Shown: positions 8,956 through 17,507 of the stretch, in pieces | Numbering within the stretch: the stretch's first letter is position 1 | Layout of the letters: each line of letters opens with the position of its first letter | DNA from: Bradyrhizobium sp. CB3481 | GTDB taxonomy: Bacteria; Pseudomonadota; Alphaproteobacteria; Rhizobiales; Xanthobacteraceae | Reading direction: 5' to 3' | Assembly: GCF_029714305.1 (NCBI RefSeq) | Contig: NZ_CP121647.1 | Location: forward strand, 5,476,501-5,540,500 | DNA length: 64,000 bases | Translations under genes and position numbers: made by a program | The notes under the pieces: generated by a model | Database searches by the model: none | Told to the model about the DNA's origin: nothing | Seen by the model: only the letters and a program-made list of their open reading frames with translations

Positions 8956-11238
8956 TTACGCCTTCATCGCGCCCTTCACGGCTTCCGCCGTGATCGGCAA
9001 CGAGCGGATGCGCGCGCCGCAGGCGTTGAAGATGGCGTTGCCGATTGCGGGCGCGATGACGGTCACCGCCGGCTCGCCGACGCCGGTCGGCTTCTCGCCA
9101 TTGGCGATGACGTTGACGGCGACTTCCGGCGTCTGGCTCATCCGCAGCGGCGTATAGGTATCGAAATTGGTCTGTTCGATACCGCCATCCTTCAGCGTCG
9201 CCTTCTCATGCATGGCGAGCGAAAGGCCCCACAGCGCCGCGCCTTCGACTTGGGCGCGGATGTTATCGGGATGCACCTGCATGCCGACGTCGGTGGCCAA
9301 GGTCAATTTCTTGACCTTGACCTCACCGGATGGCGACACCGCGACATGGGCCACGCACGCGGTCCAGCTTGCGGTGGCCCGTTCCTGCGACGAGACACAG
9401 GCGATGCCCATGCCCTCGCCCTTCGGCAACTTGGTGGTGCCGTAGCCAGCCATGCCCATTGCCGCCAGCAGCGTGTTGCGCAGCCGCTGCGCGCCACCAT
9501 CGTTCTTGCCCTTGCCGTCGAGCAAGGCGATGCGGTACTGCGCGGGATCCTGGCCGGCCGCATGCGCGAGCTCGTCGATCATGCTTTCGACCGCCCAGAA
9601 CGTCCAGCCCGGCGCCACCGAGCGCAATGGACCTGATGGCGTCGCGTTGTGCGCCAGCTCGTTCTTGATCGCGCGGACATTGTGATTGGGTACGGAATAG
9701 AAGAAGTCCGCACCGTTCACCGTGAACGCATCGAGCGGTCCTTTCTTGTCGACCGAGGACGACAGGAAATCGGGGATTCCCCACCGTGCGGTCGGCCAGG
9801 CTGACACCACGTCGTGATTGAGCGCGATCAGCTTGCCGTCGCCATCCAGGCCCGCCTTGACCTTCTGGAAGGTCAGCGGACGCGAATAATCCATGGTCAT
9901 GTCGTTTTCGCGCGAATAGATCACCTTGACCGGCTTGCCGACGGCCTTCGCCGCCTGCACCGCGGGCACCATCATGTCGGCATCGAGCCGCCGGCCGAAG
10001 CCGCCGCCGAGCCACATCTGATGCATCACGACGAATATTGGATCGATCCCGGCCGCGCCCGCTGCGATCGCCCCGGTGCGCGTCGCGAACTGGTTGCCGG
10101 AATAGACGTGCAGGATGTCGCCCTTGAACTCGGCGGTCGCGTTCATCGGCTCCAGCGGCGCATGGATGTTGATGCTGGTGGTGTATTCGGCCTCCAGCAC
10201 CTTGGCCGCGGTCCCGAAGGCCGCCGCCGTGTCGCCGTCCTTGACGAAGAACTGCCCGGAATCGCCCTGCGCCTGCAGCCGCTTGGCTTCGTCGAGCAAC
10301 GATTGGCTCGACAGCTTGGCGTTCGGGCCGTTGTCATAGGTGATCTTCAGCGCGTCGGCCGCCTTGCGGGCGTTGGCATAGGTATTGGCGATTGCCACCA
10401 CCCAGCCGGTCGTGCTGCCGGTCTGGTCGTCGAGCGTCAGCGCCTTGATGAAGCCCGGCACTTTCTTTGCCGCGGTATCATCGACCGATTTTACCGTGGC
10501 GCCATAGCGCACCGGTGGGGTGACGACCTTGCCGTAGACCATGCCCGGCAGCATGACGTCGATGCCGTATTTGGCCGTGCCGTTGACCTTCGGCGGAATA
10601 TCGAGCTGCGGCACCGAGACACCGATCATGGCGTACTGGTCGGGCGTCTTCAGCGTGATCGCCTTGAGCTCGTCCGGCGTGAAGGTCTTGGTGATTTTCC
10701 CGCTCTTGACGATATCGGCAAACGTAATCGACTTCTTCGACTTCGGATGCGAGACGGTCGAGCCGCGCACCACTAGTTCGCCGGCCGGCACGCCCATGAT
10801 GCTGCTTGCCGCTTCCGTCAATGCGATCCGCCCCGCGGCGCCCGCGCGGCTCATCGCATCGAAGTTCATCATCGTGCTCCAGCTTCCGCCGGTAATCTGC
10901 GCGCCCAGCACGGGGTCGTTGAACTTCGGATCGTTGGAGGCGAGTTGAACCCGCATGTCCTTCCAGTTCGAGCCGAGCTCCTCGGCCACGATCTGCGCCA
11001 TGGTGGATGCGATGTGCTGGCCCATGTCGGCCTTGCCGCAGGTGACGGTCACGATGCCGTCAGGCGCGATCGAATACCAAACCGATGGCTCGAAATTGGA
11101 GGGCGCGGCCAATGCCTGTTCGAGGCCAGGGACCGCGGCATAGCCGAGCACGAGGCCGGTGGCGGCCGAGCCGACCAGGAACGAGCGGCGGCTGAGATCG
11201 GTAGATGCGCGTTCGGTGGGGTTCACGTGCTTATTCAT
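8956..11238 (-). CDS. iorB: Isoquinoline 1-oxidoreductase-type molybdopterin large subunit
   Basis: A xanthine-oxidase-family large subunit (760 aa) that hydroxylates N-heterocycles or oxidises aldehydes. The N terminus carries a twin-arginine signal, [20 protein letters not shown], so the folded enzyme is exported to the periplasm. Cofactor-site blocks are [25 protein letters not shown], and near the C terminus [19 protein letters not shown], whose Glu is the catalytic base of the family. The start at 11238 overlaps the iorA stop as ATGA, implying coupling. The cluster with a PQQ alcohol dehydrogenase and cytochrome c suggests it oxidises the aldehyde product rather than isoquinoline; that is inference. 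Longer upstream frames are read-through into iorA. Confidence 0.9.
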   Translation of the reverse strand: MNKHVNPTERASTDLSRRSFLVGSAATGLVLGYAAVPGLEQALAAPSNFEPSVWYSIAPDGIVTVTCGKADMGQHIASTMAQIVAEELGSNWKDMRVQLASNDPKFNDPVLGAQITGGSWSTMMNFDAMSRAGAAGRIALTEAASSIMGVPAGELVVRGSTVSHPKSKKSITFADIVKSGKITKTFTPDELKAITLKTPDQYAMIGVSVPQLDIPPKVNGTAKYGIDVMLPGMVYGKVVTPPVRYGATVKSVDDTAAKKVPGFIKALTLDDQTGSTTGWVVAIANTYANARKAADALKITYDNGPNAKLSSQSLLDEAKRLQAQGDSGQFFVKDGDTAAAFGTAAKVLEAEYTTSINIHAPLEPMNATAEFKGDILHVYSGNQFATRTGAIAAGAAGIDPIFVVMHQMWLGGGFGRRLDADMMVPAVQAAKAVGKPVKVIYSRENDMTMDYSRPLTFQKVKAGLDGDGKLIALNHDVVSAWPTARWGIPDFLSSSVDKKGPLDAFTVNGADFFYSVPNHNVRAIKNELAHNATPSGPLRSVAPGWTFWAVESMIDELAHAAGQDPAQYRIALLDGKGKNDGGAQRLRNTLLAAMGMAGYGTTKLPKGEGMGIACVSSQERATASWTACVAHVAVSPSGEVKVKKLTLATDVGMQVHPDNIRAQVEGAALWGLSLAMHEKATLKDGGIEQTNFDTYTPLRMSQTPEVAVNVIANGEKPTGVGEPAVTVIAPAIGNAIFNACGARIRSLPITAEAVKGAMKA

Positions 11239-11726
11239 GTGGCCCTCCGCTCGGTGCTGGCGTTGGAGGCAGTGCGCATTTCGGATGCGGCGCGCATGAT
11301 CGCCTTCTGAATGCGCGAATAGGTCATGCAACGGCACAGATTGCCGTCCATATGCGCGATCACTTCGTCCCTGGTCGGATTGGAATTCTTGGAGAGCAGC
11401 GCTGCCGCCTGCATGATCTGGCCGGACTGGCAGTAGCCGCATTGCGGCACCTGCTCGGCGATCCACGCCTTCTGCAGCGGATGATCGCCCTTGGCGGAGA
11501 GCCCTTCGATAGTTGTGATCTTCTTGCCGACGGCGTCGCTGACCATGGTCTGGCAGGAACGGACGGCTTCACCGTTGACGTGAACCGTGCAGGCGCCGCA
11601 GAGACCTGCGCCGCAACCGAACTTCGTACCGGTCATCTGCAATTGCTCGCGGATGACCCAGAGCAGCGGCGTATCGTGTGCCGCATCCACGGAGAGATCT
11701 CTGCCGTTGATGTTTAACTTTGCCAT
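11235..11726 (-). CDS. iorA: Two-[2Fe-2S] small subunit of molybdenum oxidoreductase
   Basis: The electron-transfer subunit (163 aa) paired with the large subunit. The start at 11726 ([13 protein letters not shown]) is fixed by AGGAGG upstream. The plant-type 2Fe-2S cluster is [15 protein letters not shown], completed by SCQTMVSD. The second cluster is formed by [13 protein letters not shown] and [16 protein letters not shown]. All expected cysteines are present. It has no signal of its own, so it should be co-exported with the Tat-bearing partner. It ends in a 4-base overlap with iorB. Confidence 0.93.
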   Translation of the reverse strand: MAKLNINGRDLSVDAAHDTPLLWVIREQLQMTGTKFGCGAGLCGACTVHVNGEAVRSCQTMVSDAVGKKITTIEGLSAKGDHPLQKAWIAEQVPQCGYCQSGQIMQAAALLSKNSNPTRDEVIAHMDGNLCRCMTYSRIQKAIMRAASEMRTASNASTERRAT

Positions 11727-11898
11727 TTGCCAAAAACCTCCTTGCGGGACGAATTCGAGGCGATTGAACTGACTACATTCCAGTGAAAACGAGCTGACAG
11801 CGTCGCAAAGCTGCTCCAACTCGCAAGGTTACGGTACCCGTCCGCCGCTGACCTGCACCGGGCCGATCAGGCAACAGGCGAAATACCTCAAACGAAGT
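11727..11898. promoter_or_regulatory. Spacer between pqqA and iorA
   Basis: About 170 bases without a gene. It holds the iorA ribosome-binding site (AGGAGG, minus strand, about 11737-11742). No terminator follows pqqA here, so iorAB may be co-transcribed with the upstream genes. Confidence 0.4.
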
Positions 11899-11994
11899 TT
11901 ACCGTCGGGAATACCGAGCGCGGCTGGCACAGGCGTACATATTGATTTCCATGCCGACCGGCAGTTCTACGATCTTTGGCGCGTTCCACTTCAT
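11899..11994 (-). CDS. pqqA: PQQ precursor peptide PqqA
   Basis: A 31-residue peptide: MKWNAPKIVELPVGMEINMY then ACASRARYSRR. PqqA is the ribosomal precursor of pyrroloquinoline quinone; its Glu and Tyr in an E-x-x-x-Y motif are cross-linked by PqqE. That motif is EINMY here. The start (11994) has AGGAAAAAGAG just upstream. No other pqq biosynthesis gene is in the window, so PqqB-E would come from elsewhere. Its place four genes after a PQQ enzyme suggests a locally supplied precursor. It is too short for routine gene calling and is easily missed. Confidence 0.85.
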   Translation of the reverse strand: MKWNAPKIVELPVGMEINMYACASRARYSRR

Positions 11995-12130
11995 CTCTTT
12001 TTCCTGGAGAGGCTGAGCTTGGCCTGCGCATCGAGCACACGCCCTCTTGCATCCTCGGCAACTCTCCAAGCCCGAATGACGCAAGTTGAAGATCTGGGAA
12101 ACCACAATGTACCGGCTCGGCAGAGGAGCC

Positions 12131-12760
12131 CTATTGCACCTTACGGGTAATCCGAACATAGGTCCGATCAATGAAGTCCCTGACGTCCCGGCCGGCTCGC
12201 CTGAACAAGTTGCGCTCGACGGTGAGCAACCGCTCGGGCAGCGCCTTTCTGCATGTCTCGTTGATGAAAACACCGCCGACCGGTTGCTCGTCGGCTTGCG
12301 CCTTCCCTTCGGTACATGTCCACCCTTCGCTGCCGTAACGAGACCTGACCTGCGCGGCGAGTAGAAAGGCCTTCTTCCGAGCATACAGTCTTGCATTCGG
12401 ATCGGTTTCGATATCGAGGCCCGACACGACGCCCTTATTGTCAATGAAGACGGTCAAAAGCACGGGATGACCCGCAATTATCGTGCCTTCCCGGCTGGTC
12501 TCACGATCGAACTCGAAGCGAATTGCTCGTACCGCATCGGGCTCGGCCGCGCACTCATGCCACGCGGACCAAGCTGGCAGCTTGGCCTTATCCCTGGCGC
12601 AACTCAGATTCGCGTAGCCGGCGTCCGATGCTATGCTAATGGGTCTGCCAACGGTGATATCGCGAACATCATATTCGGGCTTGACCTGCGCGACAGCTGC
12701 TTGCATCCCAATGACAAGAAAGATTCCAACCGACATCAGGGTGCGACGTGCCGATTTCAT
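12131..12760 (-). CDS. Secreted hypothetical protein in PQQ-dehydrogenase operon
   Basis: A 209-residue protein with an N-terminal signal peptide (RRTLMSVGIFLVIGMQAAVA, cleavage likely before QVKPEYD). The mature part has Cys residues in LSCARDKAK, HECAAEPD, WTCTEG and ETCRKA, which could form two disulfides in the periplasm. I do not recognise a domain. Its ATG overlaps the cytochrome c stop (ATGA), so it is translationally coupled to that gene. By position it may help assemble or dock the dehydrogenase or cytochrome. Confidence 0.75.
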   Translation of the reverse strand: MKSARRTLMSVGIFLVIGMQAAVAQVKPEYDVRDITVGRPISIASDAGYANLSCARDKAKLPAWSAWHECAAEPDAVRAIRFEFDRETSREGTIIAGHPVLLTVFIDNKGVVSGLDIETDPNARLYARKKAFLLAAQVRSRYGSEGWTCTEGKAQADEQPVGGVFINETCRKALPERLLTVERNLFRRAGRDVRDFIDRTYVRITRKVQ

Positions 12761-13323
12761 TTCGAGCCCTCAATCACGGTCTTGCTGGATGATGCGGCAC
12801 CCGCCTTGTAAATGTCACATACGCGCGAGGTGTTTCCAAAGAAGGTCGTACATTGCCCGTAGGTCGGCTCACCCGCGCCCTTAACGTGGGCGATCACATA
12901 GTCAGCAACCGCTGCGATGTCGTTCGGTCGCAGAAACGTGCTGCCCTCGGGCGGCATGCGTTCACCGAGATCCTGCCGCGTCATGCCGTAGCACTTAGTG
13001 GTGTCATAGGCGCCTCGCACGAAGAACGGCATGCCGGTCCCGGGTCGGCCGCAGGTCACGGTCTCGATGATCTGCTCCTTGGTGAGCTCGGTCTTGCGCA
13101 GCGACAGCGCATCACCGCCATAGCCGCCACCGCCATCGCCGTGCCATTTGTGGCAGCCCATGCAATTGGCCTTGCTGAATACCGCCTTACCGGCACTGGT
13201 CGGGTCCAACACTGGTGCTTGCGTCGACTGACCATGGGCGAGGTCTGGCATCAGAAGATTCAGCGCGACGACGCTCACGAGCAGGATACTCGCCGCCGCC
13301 GGAGATGCCTTGAAAGCCATCAT
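12757..13323 (-). CDS. Periplasmic c-type cytochrome, partner of PQQ dehydrogenase
   Basis: A 188-residue monohaem cytochrome. A signal peptide (ASILLVSVVALNLLMPDLAHG) is followed by the haem motif CMGCH within FSKANCMGCHKWHGDGGGGYG. The likely Met ligand lies in GERMPPEGSTF. Extra Cys residues (VTCGRPG, TKCYGM, QCTTFF, RVCDIY) suggest disulfides. It lies 59 bases after the PQQ dehydrogenase and probably takes its electrons, as XoxG or MxaG does in methylotrophs. The start is one of two adjacent ATGs (13323 or 13320), with AAGAGA upstream. Confidence 0.88.
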   Translation of the reverse strand: MMAFKASPAAASILLVSVVALNLLMPDLAHGQSTQAPVLDPTSAGKAVFSKANCMGCHKWHGDGGGGYGGDALSLRKTELTKEQIIETVTCGRPGTGMPFFVRGAYDTTKCYGMTRQDLGERMPPEGSTFLRPNDIAAVADYVIAHVKGAGEPTYGQCTTFFGNTSRVCDIYKAGAASSSKTVIEGSK

Positions 13324-13382
13324 CACGTCTCTTTTCGAAAGTGGTAGAGGGTCCCCGTTACGGACCCTCCTTTGCGGGCGCG

Positions 13383-15167
13383 TCAGAGCGCGAACACATA
13401 GAGCATCGATCCCGGCTGTATCTTCTTCAGCTCGCGCGTCGAATCGATGAACCATTTGTCCCAGGCGCCGCCCAGGCCGACCAGAATGGCGATGTACTGC
13501 TTGCCATCGACCGTAAAGGTCATTGGCGGTGCGTTGACGCCGCCGCCCGTGTTGAACTCCCAAAGTTTCTTCAAGGACTTTGCGTCAAGCGCCATCACCT
13601 CGCCGGACGGCTGACCACTGAAGACGAGGTCGGGAGTCGCAAGGATACCGCCCAAATTGGGGAACGGCGTTTCCATCTTTCCGGCGATCTTGCCGGTAGT
13701 CACATCGATCGCAGTCACGCTGCCGGTGATCCTGAACGGCTGGCTCGTGCCGCCGCCGGTCCAGAACTCGCGCGGCTTCAGTTTTTCCGGCGTCGTCACC
13801 TCGACCTTGACGCGATTGCAGCTCTCGATCACCGGGATGTACCAAAGCTTCAGGTCGGGATTATAGGCCGTCGGCGGCCAATTCTTGCCGCCCATGTTGC
13901 CGGGGCAGATGTCGGTCTCCATGTTGGTGCGGCTCGGCGTTACGGATGCGACGTAGGTCTGCACGGGCTTGTTCGGATCATACTCAATCGGCTTGCCGGT
14001 CTCCGGGTCGAGTCCCTTGGTCCAAGTGACCTTTTTGACGAACGGCAGACCCCACACGAACTTGCCGGTGGTGCGATCGATGGCGTAGGCGAAGCCGTTG
14101 CGGTCCGCTTCGAGCGCGAGCTTCCGCGGGCCACTCGGTCCGGGGATGTCGACTAGCACGTTCTCTGCCACGCTGTCGTAGTCATACGGATCGTTCGGCG
14201 TGTGCTGGTAATGCCATTTGATCTTGCCGGTCGAGGCATCAAGGGCCAACGAGCTGTCGGTGTAGAGGTTGTCGCCGGGCCGATAGGCGCTGTCCCAGTC
14301 AGGCCCGGGATTACCGACGCCCCAGATGATAGTGTCGGTGGCGGGATCGTAGCTGCCGGTAACCCAGGTCGAACCGCCGCCGGAGGCGGCCGCGTTGTTG
14401 CTGTCCTTCCAGGTGTCGCTGCCCGGCTCGCCCTTGCCCGAAATTGTGTGGGTGCGCCAAACCTCCTTCTCGGTGGTGAGGTCGGTCGCGGCGATCCAGC
14501 CACGGATGCCGTACTCCGCGCCGGCAACGCCGGTGATCGCCATGTTCTTGACGATCAACGGCGCGCCGGTGATCACTTCGCCCTTGTCCGGATCGGCGAC
14601 AGTACGCTGCCAGGCGACCTGGCCGGTTTCCTTGTTGGTCGCGATCAGCCGGCCGTCAAGCGTGTGGGAAATGACAAGATCACCCCATAGCGCGACGCCC
14701 CGATTGTCGACGCCGCAGCAGGCCACGGCACCAGCCCAGTCACGGTCTGTCTTCGGATCCATCTTCCAGACCAGCACGCCACGGCCATCATGGGCATCGA
14801 TCTTGTAGACCGAACCCCATCCATCGGTGACGTAGAGAAAGCCGTTCTCGGCAATGGGCGTGCCTTCCAGCCCGCCATGGCTCCAGATGCCGCCACCCTC
14901 GATGCCACCGAGGTGCATGGTCCAGGCGACCTTTAGCTTGTTCACGTTATCGCGGTTGATCTCCTTCAGACTGGAGAACCGGTGAGCCGAGTAATTCTGA
15001 TGATGGTGAAGCCAGTTGCCTGGCTCCTTGTGAACGTTCAGCAGCCGTTCCTGACTGACTTCATCCGCGGAGACCGGCGCTGCCGCCATGATGCCTCCCG
15101 CGGCGATTGCAACCGCAAGCAGCCGCGCTCGCGTCGATGTTCTTGCGTGATCTGACAATCGCTCCAT
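13383..15167 (-). CDS. PQQ-dependent methanol/ethanol-type alcohol dehydrogenase
   Basis: An eight-bladed propeller quinoprotein (594 aa) that oxidises primary alcohols in the periplasm. The signal peptide ends near AAAPVSA. Hallmarks are the adjacent-Cys disulfide VACCGVDNRG (about residue 150), the metal-site Glu in GAEYGIRGW, and the catalytic region NDPYDYDSVAEN (about 324-335). In the last, the catalytic Asp is followed two residues on by a second Asp, the signature linked with lanthanide-using XoxF/PedH enzymes; calcium MxaF has Ala there. The start at 15167 has AGGAGGGG upstream. It heads a minus-strand series with cytochrome c, a secreted unknown, pqqA and iorAB. The substrate cannot be told from sequence; lanthanide use is inference. 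Confidence 0.92.
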   Translation of the reverse strand: MERLSDHARTSTRARLLAVAIAAGGIMAAAPVSADEVSQERLLNVHKEPGNWLHHHQNYSAHRFSSLKEINRDNVNKLKVAWTMHLGGIEGGGIWSHGGLEGTPIAENGFLYVTDGWGSVYKIDAHDGRGVLVWKMDPKTDRDWAGAVACCGVDNRGVALWGDLVISHTLDGRLIATNKETGQVAWQRTVADPDKGEVITGAPLIVKNMAITGVAGAEYGIRGWIAATDLTTEKEVWRTHTISGKGEPGSDTWKDSNNAAASGGGSTWVTGSYDPATDTIIWGVGNPGPDWDSAYRPGDNLYTDSSLALDASTGKIKWHYQHTPNDPYDYDSVAENVLVDIPGPSGPRKLALEADRNGFAYAIDRTTGKFVWGLPFVKKVTWTKGLDPETGKPIEYDPNKPVQTYVASVTPSRTNMETDICPGNMGGKNWPPTAYNPDLKLWYIPVIESCNRVKVEVTTPEKLKPREFWTGGGTSQPFRITGSVTAIDVTTGKIAGKMETPFPNLGGILATPDLVFSGQPSGEVMALDAKSLKKLWEFNTGGGVNAPPMTFTVDGKQYIAILVGLGGAWDKWFIDSTRELKKIQPGSMLYVFAL

Positions 15168-15276
15168 GAGTAGTCCCCTCCTTGGTATGTTTATGGGTGA
15201 TCGAACGTCCGGCAAGCGTCCGCGCGTTCGGCTAAAGAAGCCTTAGCAAGCGGGCTCACCGGTCCGCTGTCTGAGA

Positions 15277-15792
15277 TCAGGGCGTTCGTGAAATATGCAC
15301 CTCCGTTTCTTTTGTTCCGGCTTTCTGGAAAACGACGGCGCATGTGAACGTCTCGCCGTGGACAAGTTTCTGCCGAGTCTGTAGCAGCATGACGTGGTAT
15401 CCATCCCGCCGGAGCTCGAGCGTCTCGTTCTCCGGGATCGGAATGGACTTAATCGTACGCATGGCGGGCGCGCCTTCGCCGCGATCGACCGTGTGCTTTT
15501 CCGAAAAATTCGCGAAAGGACAGCGGATGCGCAGGATGGCGTCAGCTTCGGCTGCATCGTTTCTGATTGTCATCAAAAGCGGCAGATCAATACCGATCTG
15601 ATCGGATGCGGCAACCCGGGCATTCGTCACCTTCAGCGCGTCGCCTGCCGCAGCAAACCCCGGCGTCAGCGTCAGCCCAACTCCGACAATCAGCCGGATC
15701 GCAAAGAGCCGTAATCCGCCACCACCGCGCACAATCCGCTTGCCGCGATCGATGTCGGCGCGGGCGCGAAGTTCGTAGCGATTGGTGTCCAT
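15277..15792 (-). CDS. PCu(A)C-like periplasmic copper chaperone
   Basis: From the ATG at 15792 the protein carries a signal-like segment (LRLFAIRLIVGVGLTLTPGF then AAA) and a PCu(A)C fold. Visible parts are KVTNARVAASDQIGIDLPLL, a MRTIKSIPIPENETLELRRD strand pair and GYHVMLLQTRQKLVHGETF. Family members bind copper through an H-Met...H-x-Met set; GYHVML keeps the second pair while EKHTVDRGEGAPAM is a weaker match to the first. The frame is open further upstream, but those residues belong to a TRAP transporter relic, so 15792 is preferred. It sits just ahead of the PQQ cluster, perhaps for metal supply. Confidence 0.65.
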   Translation of the reverse strand: MDTNRYELRARADIDRGKRIVRGGGGLRLFAIRLIVGVGLTLTPGFAAAGDALKVTNARVAASDQIGIDLPLLMTIRNDAAEADAILRIRCPFANFSEKHTVDRGEGAPAMRTIKSIPIPENETLELRRDGYHVMLLQTRQKLVHGETFTCAVVFQKAGTKETEVHISRTP

Positions 15793-15794
15793 GA

Positions 15795-15981
15795 AAGACG
15801 GAATCGCCAGCAGGCCGACATTATCCAGCTTGGCAAAGAGCTGCTGTGGAACGACCAGCAGCGGCGTGCCGGCCGATGCGACGGCAAGCGCGCTCGCAAT
15901 TCCAACGCAGATCGCAATCGGCGCACTGGGCCCAAGAAGGACGACGCCAATACGAAGACCCCACACAATCGTTCTTCCCAA
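15795..15981 (-). pseudogene. TRAP transporter large-permease (DctM) N-terminal fragment
   Basis: In frame with and upstream of the copper-chaperone gene, the sequence reads GIASALAVASAGTPLLVVPQ and then a LFAKLDNVGLLAIPSF block. This is the conserved N-terminal part of DctM/SiaM TRAP permeases (P-L-x-V-x-Q-x-x-F-x-x-L-D, then LLAIPFF). Only about 60 residues remain, with no partner DctP or DctQ. The relic runs straight into the downstream gene and may supply only its promoter region. Confidence 0.6.
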
Positions 15982-16470
15982 ATGTTAGATGTGATATCGC
16001 CAAACGAGGCACATTGATCACGCCGAAACACGTTGATCACGCCGAATATGCGTTTTACGCCTTGGAGGGCTTTTTTGATACACAACGACTGCCGCCGATT
16101 GACCGAAAGTATTGGCGAACAGATCACAACGCGTTAGGACGCATTTCCGATTTTCTTGTACTTTTTTACCTGACATCGCCATCTGGATAGTGCGCCGATC
16201 CATTCGCTGCGGCGTGCAATCGCTTTTGGCGTGACAATGCTCGCCCTTCTGCGAAGCCCCCTGCGCGCGATTGCCGAAAAGTCCAAGCATTCGCCCAAGC
16301 CGTCCTAACGCTGCCACGCCGTCGCTTCTACCATTTGGAACAGTAAGCCCACACGTTCGCGGCGACCGAAGCTTGCTTGAAGGTTCGCGGATGCCGAGAC
16401 GATCAGGAAGCGGCAGCTCGAAAGATCAATCCAACATCATGGTCGGCAGCACCCACCTGAAGGTTCTTTG
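15982..16470 (+). repeat. Leader region of echA, diverged copy at 28689-29010
   Basis: No gene. From about 16085 the sequence (GAAAGTATTGGCGAACAGA onward) aligns over more than 300 bases with 28689-29010, in the same orientation, including GCGTTAGGACGC and GGCAGCTCGAAA. Both copies lead into enoyl-CoA hydratase sequence, intact here and decayed there. It most likely contains the promoter of this hydratase gene. A GAAGG ribosome site precedes 16471. Confidence 0.6.
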
Positions 16471-17292
16471 ATGCAAACAGCTGACGGTTACAGCCTGGTG
16501 CTGACGGAGCAGCTTGGCACCGTGCGCCTGCTCACCATCAATCGTCCCGACAAGCTGAATGCGTTCACGCCAGCGCTGATGCGTGAGTTGGACGACGTGC
16601 TTGAAGAGATTGCGCGGGATAGCGCGACCCGGGTCGTCATGATCACCGGCGCGGGTCAAAAGGCCTTTGTGGCCGGCAACGACATCGACGGCCTAATCGA
16701 GATGGATAGCGTCGAAGCCTATCGCGACATGCAAAGGGGGCAGCGCGTCCTGTTCAGGCTATATGAATTCGCAAAGCCGACTATCGCCATGGTGAATGGC
16801 TATGCATTGGGCGGCGGCTTTGAGCTCGCGCTGGCGTGCGACTTCATCGTCGCCTCCGATACGGCGCGGTTCGGCTTTCCGGAGATTACACTCAATACCA
16901 TTCCTGGCTGGGGAGGAACGCAGCTCGCGGTGAAAAAGATGGGGTTGGCACGCGCCAAGCAAATGGTGCTGACCGGGCGCCACTATACGAGCGCGGAATG
17001 CCGGGCGTTTGGTTTCATTCATGTTCTCGCTTCCGCGCCGGAGCTGAAGTCGGCAGCGCTGGCCTTTGCCGAACAGCTGTCGATGCACGATCCGTTCGCC
17101 ATGGAAATCGCCAAGCGGACCGTCAACCGCGCCGGCGAAATCCCGCTGAATGCGGGACTGGATCTGGAGGCCGCGAACTACGCCGTCAACTTCGGCACCA
17201 CAGCCGCCCGGGCGGGTTTGCGCGCCTTTGCCACGCGTCGCAAGCCTAACAATGCGCTCACCGACAATCCGACTTCCTCGAAATCCAAGTGA
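16471..17292 (+). CDS. Enoyl-CoA hydratase/isomerase family protein
   Basis: A crotonase-fold enzyme (273 aa) that hydrates or isomerises enoyl-CoA thioesters. The CoA and oxyanion-hole loops are visible: FVAGNDIDGLIEMD (A-G-x-D-I) and VNGYALGGGFELALACDFIV. The first catalytic-Glu position is in GGGFELAL, and FGFPEITLNTIPGWGGTQ holds the second Glu region. The ATG at 16471 follows a TTG and is preceded by GAAGG. It begins a plus-strand series with an acyl-CoA dehydrogenase relic, CaiB and MaoC genes, so it probably acts in a CoA-thioester degradation route. The substrate is unknown. Confidence 0.9.
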   Translation: MQTADGYSLVLTEQLGTVRLLTINRPDKLNAFTPALMRELDDVLEEIARDSATRVVMITGAGQKAFVAGNDIDGLIEMDSVEAYRDMQRGQRVLFRLYEFAKPTIAMVNGYALGGGFELALACDFIVASDTARFGFPEITLNTIPGWGGTQLAVKKMGLARAKQMVLTGRHYTSAECRAFGFIHVLASAPELKSAALAFAEQLSMHDPFAMEIAKRTVNRAGEIPLNAGLDLEAANYAVNFGTTAARAGLRAFATRRKPNNALTDNPTSSKSK

Positions 17293-17321
17293 TCTCATGA
17301 GCATGCCCCATGGGCTGAACA

Positions 17322-17465
17322 ATGACCCGCGATTCCATTCGGCGTTTCGCGGAAAACCAGATCGCACCGCGATCGGAGCAGCATCCCAAGCTGCTGGAAA
17401 GCGCGGAAGGAAGACCTGCGCATGATCATCTCGTCGAACTATTCGCGCAAAGAAAGCAAAGCTGT
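17322..17465 (+). pseudogene. Acyl-CoA dehydrogenase N-terminal scrap
   Basis: Between the hydratase and CaiB genes the frame reads MTRDSIRRFAENQIAPRSEQ and soon loses similarity. The RDSIRRFAENQIAP stretch matches the start of acyl-CoA dehydrogenases (F-R-D-x-x-R-x-F-A-E-x-x-I-A-P). The frame then stays open by chance into CaiB. This points to a deleted dehydrogenase gene that once completed a beta-oxidation-like set. Confidence 0.5.
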
Positions 17466-17507
17466 AGGCGTCCAAATTTAGAAATAACTTCGGATCAAGA
17501 GGTTTCC

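Noticed and set aside
8629..9636. Long plus-strand open frame opposite iorB
   Set aside because: It is an antisense shadow of a high-GC gene; its sequence is Arg/Ala-rich with no motif, while the minus strand encodes a clear molybdoenzyme.
9814..10776. 320-codon plus-strand frame
   Set aside because: Antisense to iorB; no domain, and composition typical of a complementary frame.
13341..14156. 271-codon plus-strand frame
   Set aside because: Antisense to the PQQ dehydrogenase.
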